Below are positions 43,917 through 52,928 of a stretch of 64,000 nucleotides of DNA, in pieces. Origin of the DNA: Azotobacter bryophylli. GTDB lineage: Bacteria > Pseudomonadota > Gammaproteobacteria > Pseudomonadales > Pseudomonadaceae. Where the stretch lies: positions 161,713-225,712 of the forward strand of contig NZ_JBHRSJ010000007.1 of the NCBI RefSeq assembly GCF_042643485.1, read 5' to 3'. Below the pieces are notes generated by a model. It was given only the letters and a program-made list of their open reading frames with translations. It was not told the origin of the DNA and searched no databases. A program made the translations under genes and the position numbers. Position 1 is the first letter of the stretch. Each line of letters starts with the position of its first letter.

Positions 43917-44258
43917 CTAGCTGCGGAAGATGAAGTACACCGCACCAAGCAGACAGAGTCCTGCCCAAAGATAGTCGAGTTTCAACGGCTGCTGCATGAA
44001 GAGCACGCTGAAGGGCACGAAGATGGATAGGGTGATGACTTCCTGCATGATCTTGAGTTGGCTGACGGATAGCACGCTGTAGCCAATGCGATTGGCCGGG
44101 ACCTGTATCAGGTATTCGAAGAAAGCGATGCCCCAGCTGATCAGGGCAGCGATGAACCAGGGTTTTTGGTTCAGGGTTCGCAGGTGCCCATACCAAGCGA
44201 AGGTCATGAAGACGTTAGAGAGGCTGAGCATTAAGGCAGTTTGCAGCCAGACCGGCAT
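43917..44258 (-). CDS. DUF486 / DMT-family small membrane protein
   Basis: A 113-residue protein with four hydrophobic helices. FMTFAWYGHLRTLNQKPWFI and ISWGIAFFEYLIQVPANRIG are the conserved parts of DUF486, a small drug/metabolite-transporter-like family without an assigned substrate. The frame is open much further upstream, but the ATG at 44258 begins the first helix and has GGAG eight bases upstream. It is divergent from the YkgJ-type gene. Confidence 0.88.
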   Translation of the reverse strand: MPVWLQTALMLSLSNVFMTFAWYGHLRTLNQKPWFIAALISWGIAFFEYLIQVPANRIGYSVLSVSQLKIMQEVITLSIFVPFSVLFMQQPLKLDYLWAGLCLLGAVYFIFRS

Positions 44259-44400
44259 GAGGATGACTCCAAAGGGCATGGATAAAGCGTTCGAGCGTGA
44301 TGCAGGGGGATGGAGCGAGGGTGATAAGACTGTATTTATCGATCTGTCGCCACCGGCGTAAGATTCAGGGTTTTCGTTCCAGTCGCTACAGGAGGCAATC

Positions 44401-44664
44401 ATGAAATGTCGGGCTGGCTGTGGGGCTTGCTGCATTGCTCCCTCCATCTCTTCGCCGATTCCGGGGATGCCCGATGGCAAACCTGCTGGCGTGCGCTGCT
44501 TGCACCTGTCTATGGATAATTTATGTGGCTTGTTCGGGAGTCCGGAGCGCCCAGTCGTTTGCGAGGATTTCAAGGCTGATCCGGATATATGCGGAAATGA
44601 TCGGGACGAGGCTTTGCACTATATCCATTGGCTGGAGCAGGAAACCGACAGGGTGATCAATTGA
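44401..44664 (+). CDS. YkgJ-family cysteine-cluster protein
   Basis: An 87-residue protein with the YkgJ pattern: Cys3, Cys7, Cys10 and Cys11 in KCRAGCGACC, then single Cys residues in GVRCLHL, DNLCGLFG, RPVVCEDF and PDICG. These probably bind a zinc ion or an Fe-S cluster. Function in the family is unknown. AGGAGG lies five bases before the ATG. It lies between a DUF486 gene (divergent) and gltA (convergent). Confidence 0.88.
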   Translation: MKCRAGCGACCIAPSISSPIPGMPDGKPAGVRCLHLSMDNLCGLFGSPERPVVCEDFKADPDICGNDRDEALHYIHWLEQETDRVIN

Positions 44665-44822
44665 TCCAATGAAAAAACCGTTCTTAAGGGAAAAGATGTC
44701 GCCGCGGAACAATATAAGAGTTTTTTGCTCTATGGGATGGAAAGGAGCAGGGCGCGTGTAAGGGGGCAGTGATTCGCTTGGGTATCTATTTCGGCGGTAG
44801 GTTTTGGTCTGTTGAAATAAGA

Positions 44823-44848
44823 ATGCCCATATCGAAAGATATGGGCAT
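44823..44848. terminator. Hairpin terminator between the YkgJ gene and gltA
   Basis: A perfect 11-bp stem, ATGCCCATATC (44823-44833) and GATATGGGCAT (44838-44848), closed by a GAAA loop on the plus strand. On the minus strand it follows the gltA stop codon by about 70 bp and is followed by TTCTTATTT. It is the likely gltA terminator and may also serve the YkgJ gene. Confidence 0.75.
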
Positions 44849-44919
44849 CTTTGAACTTTCTAGGCTTATTAAGGTTTGGCGTGACAAAAAAACCTTAATT
44901 TGCCGCTAGAAATGCTTTG

Positions 44920-46203
44920 TTAACGCTTTTCCAGCGAAACGAAATCGCGTTCCAGCTGGCCAGTGTACAGTTGGCGCGGACGACCAATCTTGTACGGGCT
45001 GGAGAGCATTTCCTTCCAGTGCGAAATCCAGCCGACGGTGCGAGCGAGGGCGAAGATCACGGTGAACATGCTGGTCGGAATGCCGATGGCCTTCAGAATG
45101 ATACCGGAGTAGAAGTCCACGTTCGGATAGAGGTTACGCTCTACGAAGTAGGGATCGTGACGAGCGATCTCTTCCAGTTTCATCGCGAGTTCGAGCTGCG
45201 GGTCGTTGATGCCCAGCTCGGAAAGTACTTCGTCGCAGGTCTTTTTCATGACCTTGGCGCGTGGGTCGAAGTTCTTGTAGACGCGATGGCCGAAGCCCAT
45301 AAGCTTGAACGGGTCGTTCTTGTCCTTCGCCTTGGCGACGAATTTCTCGATGTTCGAAACATCGCCGATTTCATCGAGCATATTGAGAACGGCTTCGTTG
45401 GCACCGCCGTGGGCCGGACCCCACAGGGCCGCAATACCGGCAGCGATACAGGCGAAGGGGTTGGCACCGGAAGAGCCGGCCAGACGCACGGTTGAGGTGG
45501 ATGCGTTCTGCTCGTGGTCAGCGTGCAGGATGAAGATGCGATCCATGGCCTTGGCGAGTACCGGGCTGATCGGCTTCACTTCGCACGGAGTGTTGAACAT
45601 CATATGCAGGAAGTTTTCTGCGTAATTCAGATCGTTACGCGGATACATCAGCGGCTGGCCTAGGGAGTACTTGTAGACCATGGCAGCGATGGTCGGCATC
45701 TTGGCGATCAGGCGGATCGCGGAGATTTCCCGGTGCTGCGGGTTATTGATGTCCAGCGAATCGTGATAGAAGGCGGAAAGGGCACCGACGACGCCGCACA
45801 TCACGGCCATGGGGTGGGCGTCACGACGGAAACCGTTGAGGAAGTTCTTCAGCTGCTCGTGAACCATGGTGTGGCTCTTCACGTTGCTGACGAACTTAGC
45901 CTTCTGCTCGGCATTGGGCAATTCGCCATTCAGCAGCAGATAGCAGGTTTCCAGGTAGTCGGACTGCTCGGCCAGCTGCTCGATCGGATACCCACGATGC
46001 AGCAGGACGCCTTTGTCGCCGTCGATGAAGGTAATCTTCGACTCGCAGGAGGCAGTGGACATAAAGCCAGGATCAAAAGTGAAGTGGCCCGTGGAAGTTA
46101 GTCCCCGAACATCGATCACATCAGGACCGAGTGTGCCGGTCAGGACGGGCAGTTCGACGGGGGCTAGGCCCTCGATGATCAACTGCGCTTTTTTGTCAGC
46201 CAT
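44920..46203 (-). CDS. gltA: Citrate synthase, hexameric type
   Basis: A 427-residue type II citrate synthase that condenses oxaloacetate and acetyl-CoA, the entry step of the TCA cycle. Catalytic regions are HADHEQNAST (base His), MGFGHRVYKNFDPRAK (second His and the Asp after it) and VDFYSGIILKAIGIP. The N terminus MADKKAQLIIEGLA is that of Pseudomonas GltA. The start at 46203 has GGAGG seven bases upstream; five codons further upstream (46218) there is another in-frame ATG. It is divergent from the sdh operon, the usual Pseudomonas arrangement. Confidence 0.97.
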   Translation of the reverse strand: MADKKAQLIIEGLAPVELPVLTGTLGPDVIDVRGLTSTGHFTFDPGFMSTASCESKITFIDGDKGVLLHRGYPIEQLAEQSDYLETCYLLLNGELPNAEQKAKFVSNVKSHTMVHEQLKNFLNGFRRDAHPMAVMCGVVGALSAFYHDSLDINNPQHREISAIRLIAKMPTIAAMVYKYSLGQPLMYPRNDLNYAENFLHMMFNTPCEVKPISPVLAKAMDRIFILHADHEQNASTSTVRLAGSSGANPFACIAAGIAALWGPAHGGANEAVLNMLDEIGDVSNIEKFVAKAKDKNDPFKLMGFGHRVYKNFDPRAKVMKKTCDEVLSELGINDPQLELAMKLEEIARHDPYFVERNLYPNVDFYSGIILKAIGIPTSMFTVIFALARTVGWISHWKEMLSSPYKIGRPRQLYTGQLERDFVSLEKR

Positions 46204-46268
46204 GTTGGCCTCCTTCAATCAGCTTTCTGCTAGGTGTCATCAGACGGCCCCCTTGTAGGGCCCGCATC

Positions 46269-46296
46269 ACTATAAGGTGATAAATCGTAAAGTCAA
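46269..46296 (-). promoter_or_regulatory. Sigma-70 promoter of gltA
   Basis: On the minus strand TTGACT (46296-46291) and TATAGT (46274-46269) are separated by 16 bases, about 66 bp before the gltA start codon. Both hexamers match consensus at five of six positions. Confidence 0.75.
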
Positions 46297-46322
46297 TTTG
46301 CACAGAAGTAGATGTTAGAGCC

Positions 46323-46348
46323 TTTTTAGCGCAATTTTGCGCTAAAAA
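46323..46348. promoter_or_regulatory. Perfect 26-bp dyad between gltA and sdhC
   Basis: TTTTTAGCGCAA (46323-46334) and TTGCGCTAAAAA (46337-46348) are exact inverted repeats separated by TT. The dyad sits 27 bp upstream of the gltA -35 box and 60 bp upstream of the sdh -35 box. It is placed to act as an operator for one or both divergent promoters. I do not recognise the cognate regulator. Confidence 0.7.
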
Positions 46349-46408
46349 TTGCCTGTTTACGTTACAGGTATGATTTGTTCAAGGCCGACTTTGGTAGGGC
46401 GCGGCGCG

Positions 46409-46437
46409 TTGTCATTAGGGGCCTAACTGTCTATACT
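46409..46437 (+). promoter_or_regulatory. Sigma-70 promoter of the sdh-suc operon
   Basis: TTGTCA (46409-46414) and TATACT (46432-46437) are separated by exactly 17 bases on the plus strand. The predicted transcription start is near 46444, giving a leader of about 110 nt before sdhC. Each hexamer matches consensus at five of six positions. Confidence 0.75.
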
Positions 46438-46555
46438 CGGGCACCGACCACCAGGGGCTTTAGGCTCGTATTCTGGAGGTTGTCACTCTCTGGGTGGTGG
46501 GTACCTGACCAGTGCACTTCCCAACAACTTCGCCCTGCTCGCCAGGGCTCTCACT

Positions 46556-46942
46556 GTGAAAAAAGCCGTGAAAAGCCAACGACCTGTAAACCTAGACCTT
46601 AGGACAATCAAACTTCCTGTCACTGCTTACACGTCCATTCTTCACCGTATCTCTGGTGTCATCCTCTTTCTAGGGATTGCTGTGCTGCTAGTTGCGCTCG
46701 GTAAGTCCTTGGCTTCCGAGGAAGGCTTCGAGCAGGTGAAGGGGTACCTGGCCAGTCCGCTGGTCAAGCTGGTGACCTGGGGTTTGTTGTCTGCATTGCT
46801 GTACCACTTGGTGGCCGGCGTGCGCCATCTGATTATGGACATGGGCATCGGTGAGACGCTGCAAGGCGGCACTCTGGGCTCGAAAATCGTTATCGCCGTT
46901 TCGGTGGTGCTGATCCTGCTGGCGGGGGTTTGGATATGGTAA
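46556..46942 (+). CDS. sdhC: Succinate dehydrogenase cytochrome b556 subunit
   Basis: A 128-residue membrane anchor with three helices. SQRPVNLDLRTIKLPVTAYT and SILHRISGVILFLGI are conserved, and His in HLVAGVRHLIMD is a heme b ligand. With SdhD it anchors the SdhAB dimer and forms the ubiquinone site. The start is a GTG. A second GTG four codons later (46568) also gives an accepted Pseudomonas N terminus, and neither has a strong ribosome site. The stop overlaps the sdhD start by seven bases. Confidence 0.94.
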   Translation: MKKAVKSQRPVNLDLRTIKLPVTAYTSILHRISGVILFLGIAVLLVALGKSLASEEGFEQVKGYLASPLVKLVTWGLLSALLYHLVAGVRHLIMDMGIGETLQGGTLGSKIVIAVSVVLILLAGVWIW

Positions 46943-47304
46943 CCAATGTCACGAACTTTTCGCGCTCTGGCCTCTATGACTGGATGGCTCAGCGTGTTTC
47001 TGCGGTCGTTCTCGCGGCTTATTTTCTCTTCTTGCTGGGTTATCTGGTCGCTAGCCCGGGTCTGACTTTTGCCGAATGGCATGCGCTGTTCTCCCATAAT
47101 GCCATGCGAATTTTCAGCCTCCTGGCTCTCGTTTCCTTGAGCGTGCACGCTTGGGTTGGCATGTGGACTATCTCCACCGACTATCTTACTCCGATGGCGT
47201 TCGGCAAGTCGGCGACCGTCGTGCGTTTCCTCTTCCAGGCTGCGTGTGGCATTGCCATGTTCGCGTATTTCGTCTGGGGTGTGCAGATTCTTTGGGGTGT
47301 CTGA
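46936..47304 (+). CDS. sdhD: Succinate dehydrogenase membrane anchor subunit
   Basis: A 122-residue protein with three membrane helices. SGLYDWMAQRVSAVVLAAYF carries the quinone-site residues near the N terminus. LLALVSLSVHAWVGMWTIST contains the second heme His, followed by the Asp-Tyr of the quinone site (TDYL). Translation is coupled to sdhC through the overlap. The length equals that of Pseudomonas SdhD. Confidence 0.95.
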   Translation: MVTNVTNFSRSGLYDWMAQRVSAVVLAAYFLFLLGYLVASPGLTFAEWHALFSHNAMRIFSLLALVSLSVHAWVGMWTISTDYLTPMAFGKSATVVRFLFQAACGIAMFAYFVWGVQILWGV

Positions 47305-47307
47305 TCC

Positions 47308-49080
47308 ATGGCTAACATTCGTACGCTTTCCTTCGATGCAATCATCGTCGGCGGTGGTGGCGCAGGTATGCGCGCCGCGCTGCAACTGGCTCAGGGTGGC
47401 CACAAAACCGCGGTAATCACCAAGGTTTTCCCGACTCGCTCCCACACAGTGTCCGCTCAGGGCGGTATCACCTGCGCCATCGCTTCGTCCGACCCGAACG
47501 ATGATTGGCGTTGGCACATGTATGACACCGTCAAGGGTTCCGACTATATCGGTGACCAGGACGCGATTGAGTACATGTGTTCCGTCGGTCCCGAGGCTGT
47601 GTTCGAGCTGGAGCACATGGGGCTGCCGTTCTCACGTACTGAAACCGGTCGCATCTATCAGCGCCCGTTCGGTGGTCAATCCAAGGATTACGGTAAGGGT
47701 GGCCAGGCTGCTCGTACCTGTGCCGCAGCGGACCGTACCGGTCACGCGCTGCTGCATACCCTTTATCAGAACAACCTGAAGCACGAAACCACTTTCCTCA
47801 ACGAGTGGTATGCCGTCGATCTGGTGAAGAACCAAGATGGCGCCATCGTTGGTGTAATCGCCATCTGCATCGAGACTGGCGAAACCGTCTATATCCGCTC
47901 CAAGGCTGTAGTACTGGCTACCGGTGGTGCCGGTCGCATTTACGCTTCGACGACTAACGCTCACATCAACACCGGCGATGGTGTGGGGATGGCGCTTCGC
48001 GTGGGCGTCCCGGTGCAGGACATCGAGATGTGGCAGTTCCACCCCACTGGCATTGCCGGTGCCGGTGTCCTCGTGACCGAGGGCTGCCGTGGCGAGGGCG
48101 GTTATCTGATCAACAAGCACGGCGAGCGCTTCATGGAGCGTTACGCTCCGAACGCCAAAGATCTGGCGGGTCGCGACGTGGTAGCGCGCTCGATGGTCAA
48201 GGAAATCCTGGCCGGCAACGGCTGTGGCCCGAACGGCGACCATGTGATGCTGAAGCTTGACCATCTGGGCGAGGAAGTGCTGCACAGCCGCCTGCCAGGT
48301 ATCTGCGAGCTCTCGAAAACCTTCGCCCATGTCGATCCGGTTACGGCTCCGATCCCGGTAGTTCCTACCTGCCACTACATGATGGGGGGCATCGCCACCA
48401 ACATTCATGGCCAGGCTATTACCCAGGATGCCAACGGAAACGACAGGATCGTTGAAGGTCTGTTTGCCGTAGGTGAGGTGGCCTGTGTATCGGTTCACGG
48501 GGCCAACCGCTTAGGTGGCAACTCGCTGCTCGACCTGGTCGTTTTCGGTCGTGCTGCAGGCCTTTACCTGGAACAGGCTCTCAAGGAGGGCGTCGAGGGT
48601 CGCATGGCTTCCGAGTCCGACTTGGAGCAGTCCCTCAAGCGTCTGGACGGCGTCAATCAGCGTACCAGCGGCGAAGATGCCACCACGCTGCGCAAGGAGT
48701 TGCAGAACTGCATGCAGCACTACTTCGGTGTATTCCGTACTGGCGAATACATGCAGAAGGGGATTGCCCAACTGGCAGGTCTGCGCGAACGCATTGCTCA
48801 AATCAAGATCGACGATAAGAGCCAGGCATTCAACACTGCTCGCATTGAAGCACTGGAGCTGCAGAACCTCCTCGAGGTAGCTGAGGCTACCGCCATCGCT
48901 GCGGAAACCCGTAAAGAATCTCGTGGTGCACATGCCCGCGAGGACTACGAAAGTCGCGATGACAAAGAGTGGCTGTGCCATACCCTGTACTTCCCGGGCG
49001 AGAAGCGCGTTGCCAAGCGAGCCGTCAACTTCGCACCGAAGACCGTTCCGATGTTTGAACCCAAAGTGCGTACTTATTGA
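47308..49080 (+). CDS. sdhA: Succinate dehydrogenase flavoprotein subunit
   Basis: A 590-residue FAD enzyme that oxidises succinate to fumarate at the inner face of the membrane. The FAD site is AIIVGGGGAGMRAALQLAQG, covalent FAD attaches at His46 in FPTRSHTVSAQGG, and the substrate region includes QFHPTGIAGAGVLVTEGCRG and VVPTCHYMMGG. The C terminus FAPKTVPMFEPKVRTY is typical. The gene follows sdhD after three bases and precedes sdhB by eleven. Confidence 0.98.
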   Translation: MANIRTLSFDAIIVGGGGAGMRAALQLAQGGHKTAVITKVFPTRSHTVSAQGGITCAIASSDPNDDWRWHMYDTVKGSDYIGDQDAIEYMCSVGPEAVFELEHMGLPFSRTETGRIYQRPFGGQSKDYGKGGQAARTCAAADRTGHALLHTLYQNNLKHETTFLNEWYAVDLVKNQDGAIVGVIAICIETGETVYIRSKAVVLATGGAGRIYASTTNAHINTGDGVGMALRVGVPVQDIEMWQFHPTGIAGAGVLVTEGCRGEGGYLINKHGERFMERYAPNAKDLAGRDVVARSMVKEILAGNGCGPNGDHVMLKLDHLGEEVLHSRLPGICELSKTFAHVDPVTAPIPVVPTCHYMMGGIATNIHGQAITQDANGNDRIVEGLFAVGEVACVSVHGANRLGGNSLLDLVVFGRAAGLYLEQALKEGVEGRMASESDLEQSLKRLDGVNQRTSGEDATTLRKELQNCMQHYFGVFRTGEYMQKGIAQLAGLRERIAQIKIDDKSQAFNTARIEALELQNLLEVAEATAIAAETRKESRGAHAREDYESRDDKEWLCHTLYFPGEKRVAKRAVNFAPKTVPMFEPKVRTY

Positions 49081-49091
49081 GGGTTATCGAT

Positions 49092-49811
49092 ATGTCGCTG
49101 CCCAAAACTTTGCAAGTTAGCGTTTATCGCTACAACCCGGAGCAGAACGCTGCTCCGTACATGCAGGATTTCAACGTCGAGATCGATGGCAAGGACCTGA
49201 TGGTTCTGGACGTGTTGGCCCTGATCAAAGACCAGGACCAGTCGTTCTCCTATCGCCGTTCCTGCCGTGAAGGCGTGTGTGGTTCTGACGGTATGAACAT
49301 GAACGGCAAGAACGGTCTTGCCTGCATTAATCCGCTGTCCGCTGTCGTGAATGGTGGAAAGCTGGTGATTCGTCCGCTGCCAGGCCTGCCGGTTATCCGC
49401 GATTTGGTCGTGGATATGAGCATCTTCTACAAGCAATACGAGAAGGTGCAGCCTTACCTGCAGAACAACACTCCGGCCCCGGCCATCGAGCGTCTGCAGA
49501 GCCCGGAAGATCGCGAGAAGCTGGATGGTCTGTACGAGTGCATCCTGTGCGCCTGCTGCTCGACCTCCTGCCCGTCCTTCTGGTGGAATCCGGACAAGTT
49601 CCTCGGTCCCGCTGCATTGCTGCAGGCCTATCGCTTCTTGGCCGATAGCCGTGATGCCAAGACCCAGGATCGTCTGGCTGCTATGGATGACCCCTTCAGC
49701 GTATTCCGCTGCCGCGGCATCATGAATTGCGTGTATGTCTGTCCGAAAGGCCTGAATCCGACTAAGGCTATCGGTCACATTCGCAATATGCTGCTGCAGA
49801 GTGGTACCTGA
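49092..49811 (+). CDS. sdhB: Succinate dehydrogenase iron-sulfur subunit
   Basis: A 239-residue protein that passes electrons from FAD to ubiquinone. The [2Fe-2S] ligands lie in SCREGVCGSDGMNMNGKNGL. The [4Fe-4S] and [3Fe-4S] ligands lie in CILCACCSTSCPS and CRGIMNCVYVCPKGLNP. The upstream in-frame start at 49077 adds five residues; the ATG at 49092 is preferred. The N terminus MSLPKTLQVSVYRYNPEQ is slightly longer than in many Pseudomonas. A hairpin 27 bp after the stop separates it from sucA. Confidence 0.97.
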   Translation: MSLPKTLQVSVYRYNPEQNAAPYMQDFNVEIDGKDLMVLDVLALIKDQDQSFSYRRSCREGVCGSDGMNMNGKNGLACINPLSAVVNGGKLVIRPLPGLPVIRDLVVDMSIFYKQYEKVQPYLQNNTPAPAIERLQSPEDREKLDGLYECILCACCSTSCPSFWWNPDKFLGPAALLQAYRFLADSRDAKTQDRLAAMDDPFSVFRCRGIMNCVYVCPKGLNPTKAIGHIRNMLLQSGT

Positions 49812-49837
49812 TCCGCTTTTCGCTACATCAAGAAAAT

Positions 49838-49863
49838 TGCGGCGCTGGAAGCCCAGCGCCGCA
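49838..49863 (+). terminator. Strong hairpin between sdhB and sucA
   Basis: TGCGGCGCTGG (49838-49848) and CCAGCGCCGCA (49853-49863) make a perfect 11-bp GC-rich stem with an AAGC loop, preceded by AAAAT and followed by TTTATGG. It lies 27 bp after sdhB inside what is otherwise one gene series, so it probably reduces read-through into sucA or sets an mRNA end. Confidence 0.7.
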
Positions 49864-50054
49864 TTTATGGCTGGATCCGCAGCCCATAAAGCCGCGCTCC
49901 TTTTTAAAGTATTTCGAATGACTAGGGGCATCCGGGCTTGCGCCTGGACTATCTGCGTGATCCGTAGTGGCTTTACCGAAGTCGCTGCTTCATGACTTTG
50001 GATCGACCATGTGCGGCTCGCGCCGATGGTGTCCCCTTACGAGGGTGACCGAGC

Positions 50055-52886
50055 ATGCAAGATAGCGTTATGCAGCGCATGTGGGATAGCGCCTACCTTT
50101 CTGGTGGGAATGCTTCCTATGTGGAAGAGCTCTACGAGCTTTATCTTCACGATCCTAACGCTGTGCCCGAAGAGTGGCGCACCTACTTCCAGAAGTTGCC
50201 TGCCGACGGCAACCCTGCCACTGACGTTCCGCACTCTACGATTCGTGATCAGTTCATCCTGCTGGCGAAAAACCAGCATCGTGCCCAGCCCGTGGCAACC
50301 TCCAGCGTAAGCACCGAGCATGAGAAGAAGCAGGTGGCAGTCCTGCGCCTGATCCAGGCTTATCGCGTCCGTGGTCATCAGGCCGCCCTGCTGGACCCGC
50401 TTGGTCTGTGGAAACGTTCGGCTCCGGCTGACCTATCGGTGAACCATTACGGCCTGACTGATGCCGATCTGGATACTACCTTCCGTACTGGCGAGCTCTT
50501 CTTCGGCCGGGAGGAAGCGACCCTACGCGAAATTCTTCAGGGGTTGCAGGAGACATATTGCCGCACCATCGGTGCGGAGTTCGCCCACATCGTCGATTCT
50601 GAGCAACGCAACTGGTTCGCTCAGCGTCTTGAGAGCGTGCGTGGCCGTCCTGCGTTCTCGCCGGAGGTCAGGGCTCACCTCTTGGAACGTCTGACCGCAG
50701 CGGAAGGCTTGGAGAAATATCTGGGCACCAAGTATCCGGGTACCAAGCGTTTCGGTCTCGAGGGCGGCGAAAGCCTGATTCCGATGATGGACGAGATCAT
50801 CCAGCGGAGTGGCTCTTATGGCACTCTCGAAGTGGTCATCGGAATGGCCCACCGCGGTCGCTTGAACGTTCTGGTCAACACCTTCGGTAAGAATCCTCGC
50901 GATCTTTTCGACGAGTTCGAAGGGAAGAACAAGATCGAGCTGGGGTCTGGTGACGTCAAATACCACCAAGGCTTCTCTTCCAACGTGATGACCTCGGGTG
51001 GCGAAGTTCACCTGGCCATGTCGTTCAACCCATCCCACCTCGAGATCGTGTCGCCGGTGATCGAGGGCTCCGTTCGAGCTCGCCAAGATCGCCGCGATGA
51101 TGCCAAAGGCGACAAAGTGGTTCCGGTTTCCATTCACGGTGATGCGGCTTTCGCCGGTCAGGGCGTGGTCATGGAAACCTTCCAGATGTCGCAGACCCGA
51201 GGCTACAAGACCGGCGGCACCATCCACATCGTCATTAACAACCAGGTCGGCTTCACCACTAGCTATCCTGAGGATGCGCGCTCGACTGAGTACGCCACCG
51301 ATGTGGCCAAGATGATCCAGGCGCCCATTCTGCATGTGAATGGCGACGATCCGGAAGCCGTGCTTTTTGTCACCCAGCTTGCTGTCGACTATCGCATGCA
51401 GTTCAAGCGCGATGTGGTCATCGACTTGGTCTGCTATCGTCGTCGTGGTCACAACGAGGCAGATGAGCCCAGCGGTACTCAGCCGCTGATGTACCAACAG
51501 ATTGCCAAGCAGCGTACTACTCGTGAGCTTTACGCCGATGCACTGATTCAGGCTGGTGTTCAGTCCACGGAGCAGGTAGAAGCCAAGATTGATGAGTACC
51601 GCACTGCTCTCGATAACGGCCAGCATGTTGTCAAGAGTCTGGTCAAGGAGCCGAATAGCGCGCTGTTCGTGGATTGGCGCCCTTACTTGGGCCACGCCTG
51701 GACTGCCCGTCACGATACCCGTGTCGAGTTGAAGACCCTGCAGGAGCTTGCCAACAAGCTGCTGCAAATCCCGGAAGGGTTCGTCGTTCAGCGGCAAGTG
51801 GCGAAGATTCTGGAAGATCGTCAGAAGATGACTGCCGGCGCCTTGCCGATCAACTGGGGCTATGCCGAGACGTTGGCCTATGCAACCCTGTTGAACGAGG
51901 GCCATTCGGTACGTATCACTGGTCAGGACGTTGGTCGCGGCACCTTCTCGCACCGCCATGCGAAGCTGCATAACCAGAAGGACGACTCCACCTATCTGCC
52001 CCTGCAACATCTGAAGCAAGATCAGCCGAGTTTCGATCTGTACGACTCTTTCCTCTCCGAAGAAGCCGTACTTGCCTTCGAATATGGCTACGCCACCACT
52101 ACTCCGAACGCTCTGGTCATTTGGGAGGCTCAGTTCGGTGATTTCGCCAACGGTGCTCAAGTAGTTATCGACCAGTTCATTTCCAGTGGTGAGCACAAGT
52201 GGGGCCGCCTGTGCGGTCTGACCATGTTGCTGCCGCATGGCTATGAGGGACAGGGTCCCGAGCACTCTTCTGCTCGTCTTGAGCGCTACCTGCAACTGTG
52301 CGCCGAGCAGAACATTCAGGTCTGTGTTCCGTCGACTCCTGCACAGGTCTACCACATGCTGCGCCGCCAAGTGGTTCGTCCGCTGCGCAAGCCGTTGGTC
52401 GTCATGACGCCGAAGTCCCTTCTGCGCCACAAACTGGCTATCTCGACCCTTGAGGATCTGGCCGAAGGCTCCTTCCAGACCGTCATCAACGAGATCGATC
52501 CGATCGATCCGAAGAAGGTCGAGCGCTTGGTCATGTGCAGCGGTAAGGTCTACTACGACCTACTGGAAAAGCGCCGTGCCGAAGGTCGCGAAGATATCGC
52601 CATCATTCGTATCGAGCAGCTTTATCCATTCCCGGAAGAGGATTTGGCCGAAATCCTGGCCAATTACACTAACCTCAAGCACATCGTCTGGTGCCAGGAA
52701 GAGCCGATGAACCAAGGGGCCTGGTACTGCAGCCAGCATCACATGCGTCGTGTCGCCACTGCGCATGAGAAGGGGCTGTTCCTCCAGTATGCAGGTCGCG
52801 CCGCATCGGCTGCTCCGGCCTGTGGTTACCCCTCGATGCACGCAGAACAGCAGGAGAAGCTCCTGCAAGATGCCTTCACTGTTTAA
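50055..52886 (+). CDS. sucA: 2-oxoglutarate dehydrogenase E1 component
   Basis: A 943-residue thiamine-diphosphate enzyme that decarboxylates 2-oxoglutarate and loads succinyl onto the lipoyl group of SucB. The N-terminal LWDSAYLSGGNASYVEELYE-type segment docks E2. The active site includes GMAHRGRLNVLVNTFGK, HYNNQVGF-type residues in HIVINNQVGFTTSYPEDARS, GDDPEAV and the Mg-TPP region. RRGHNEADEPSGTQPLMYQQ and GTFSHRHAKLHNQK are diagnostic. The full length is normal. It starts 243 bp after sdhB, behind a hairpin, and is followed by sucB after 42 bp. Confidence 0.97.
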   Translation: MQDSVMQRMWDSAYLSGGNASYVEELYELYLHDPNAVPEEWRTYFQKLPADGNPATDVPHSTIRDQFILLAKNQHRAQPVATSSVSTEHEKKQVAVLRLIQAYRVRGHQAALLDPLGLWKRSAPADLSVNHYGLTDADLDTTFRTGELFFGREEATLREILQGLQETYCRTIGAEFAHIVDSEQRNWFAQRLESVRGRPAFSPEVRAHLLERLTAAEGLEKYLGTKYPGTKRFGLEGGESLIPMMDEIIQRSGSYGTLEVVIGMAHRGRLNVLVNTFGKNPRDLFDEFEGKNKIELGSGDVKYHQGFSSNVMTSGGEVHLAMSFNPSHLEIVSPVIEGSVRARQDRRDDAKGDKVVPVSIHGDAAFAGQGVVMETFQMSQTRGYKTGGTIHIVINNQVGFTTSYPEDARSTEYATDVAKMIQAPILHVNGDDPEAVLFVTQLAVDYRMQFKRDVVIDLVCYRRRGHNEADEPSGTQPLMYQQIAKQRTTRELYADALIQAGVQSTEQVEAKIDEYRTALDNGQHVVKSLVKEPNSALFVDWRPYLGHAWTARHDTRVELKTLQELANKLLQIPEGFVVQRQVAKILEDRQKMTAGALPINWGYAETLAYATLLNEGHSVRITGQDVGRGTFSHRHAKLHNQKDDSTYLPLQHLKQDQPSFDLYDSFLSEEAVLAFEYGYATTTPNALVIWEAQFGDFANGAQVVIDQFISSGEHKWGRLCGLTMLLPHGYEGQGPEHSSARLERYLQLCAEQNIQVCVPSTPAQVYHMLRRQVVRPLRKPLVVMTPKSLLRHKLAISTLEDLAEGSFQTVINEIDPIDPKKVERLVMCSGKVYYDLLEKRRAEGREDIAIIRIEQLYPFPEEDLAEILANYTNLKHIVWCQEEPMNQGAWYCSQHHMRRVATAHEKGLFLQYAGRAASAAPACGYPSMHAEQQEKLLQDAFTV

Positions 52887-52928
52887 CGCTTTCACGCAGA
52901 AGCACCAGATCAATAGGAACCATAGATA

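Noticed and set aside
43880..43920. A minus-strand GGTTCGATCC segment resembling a tRNA T-loop
   Set aside because: The flanking bases do not form a proper T-stem in register, and no acceptor, D or anticodon arm can be found.
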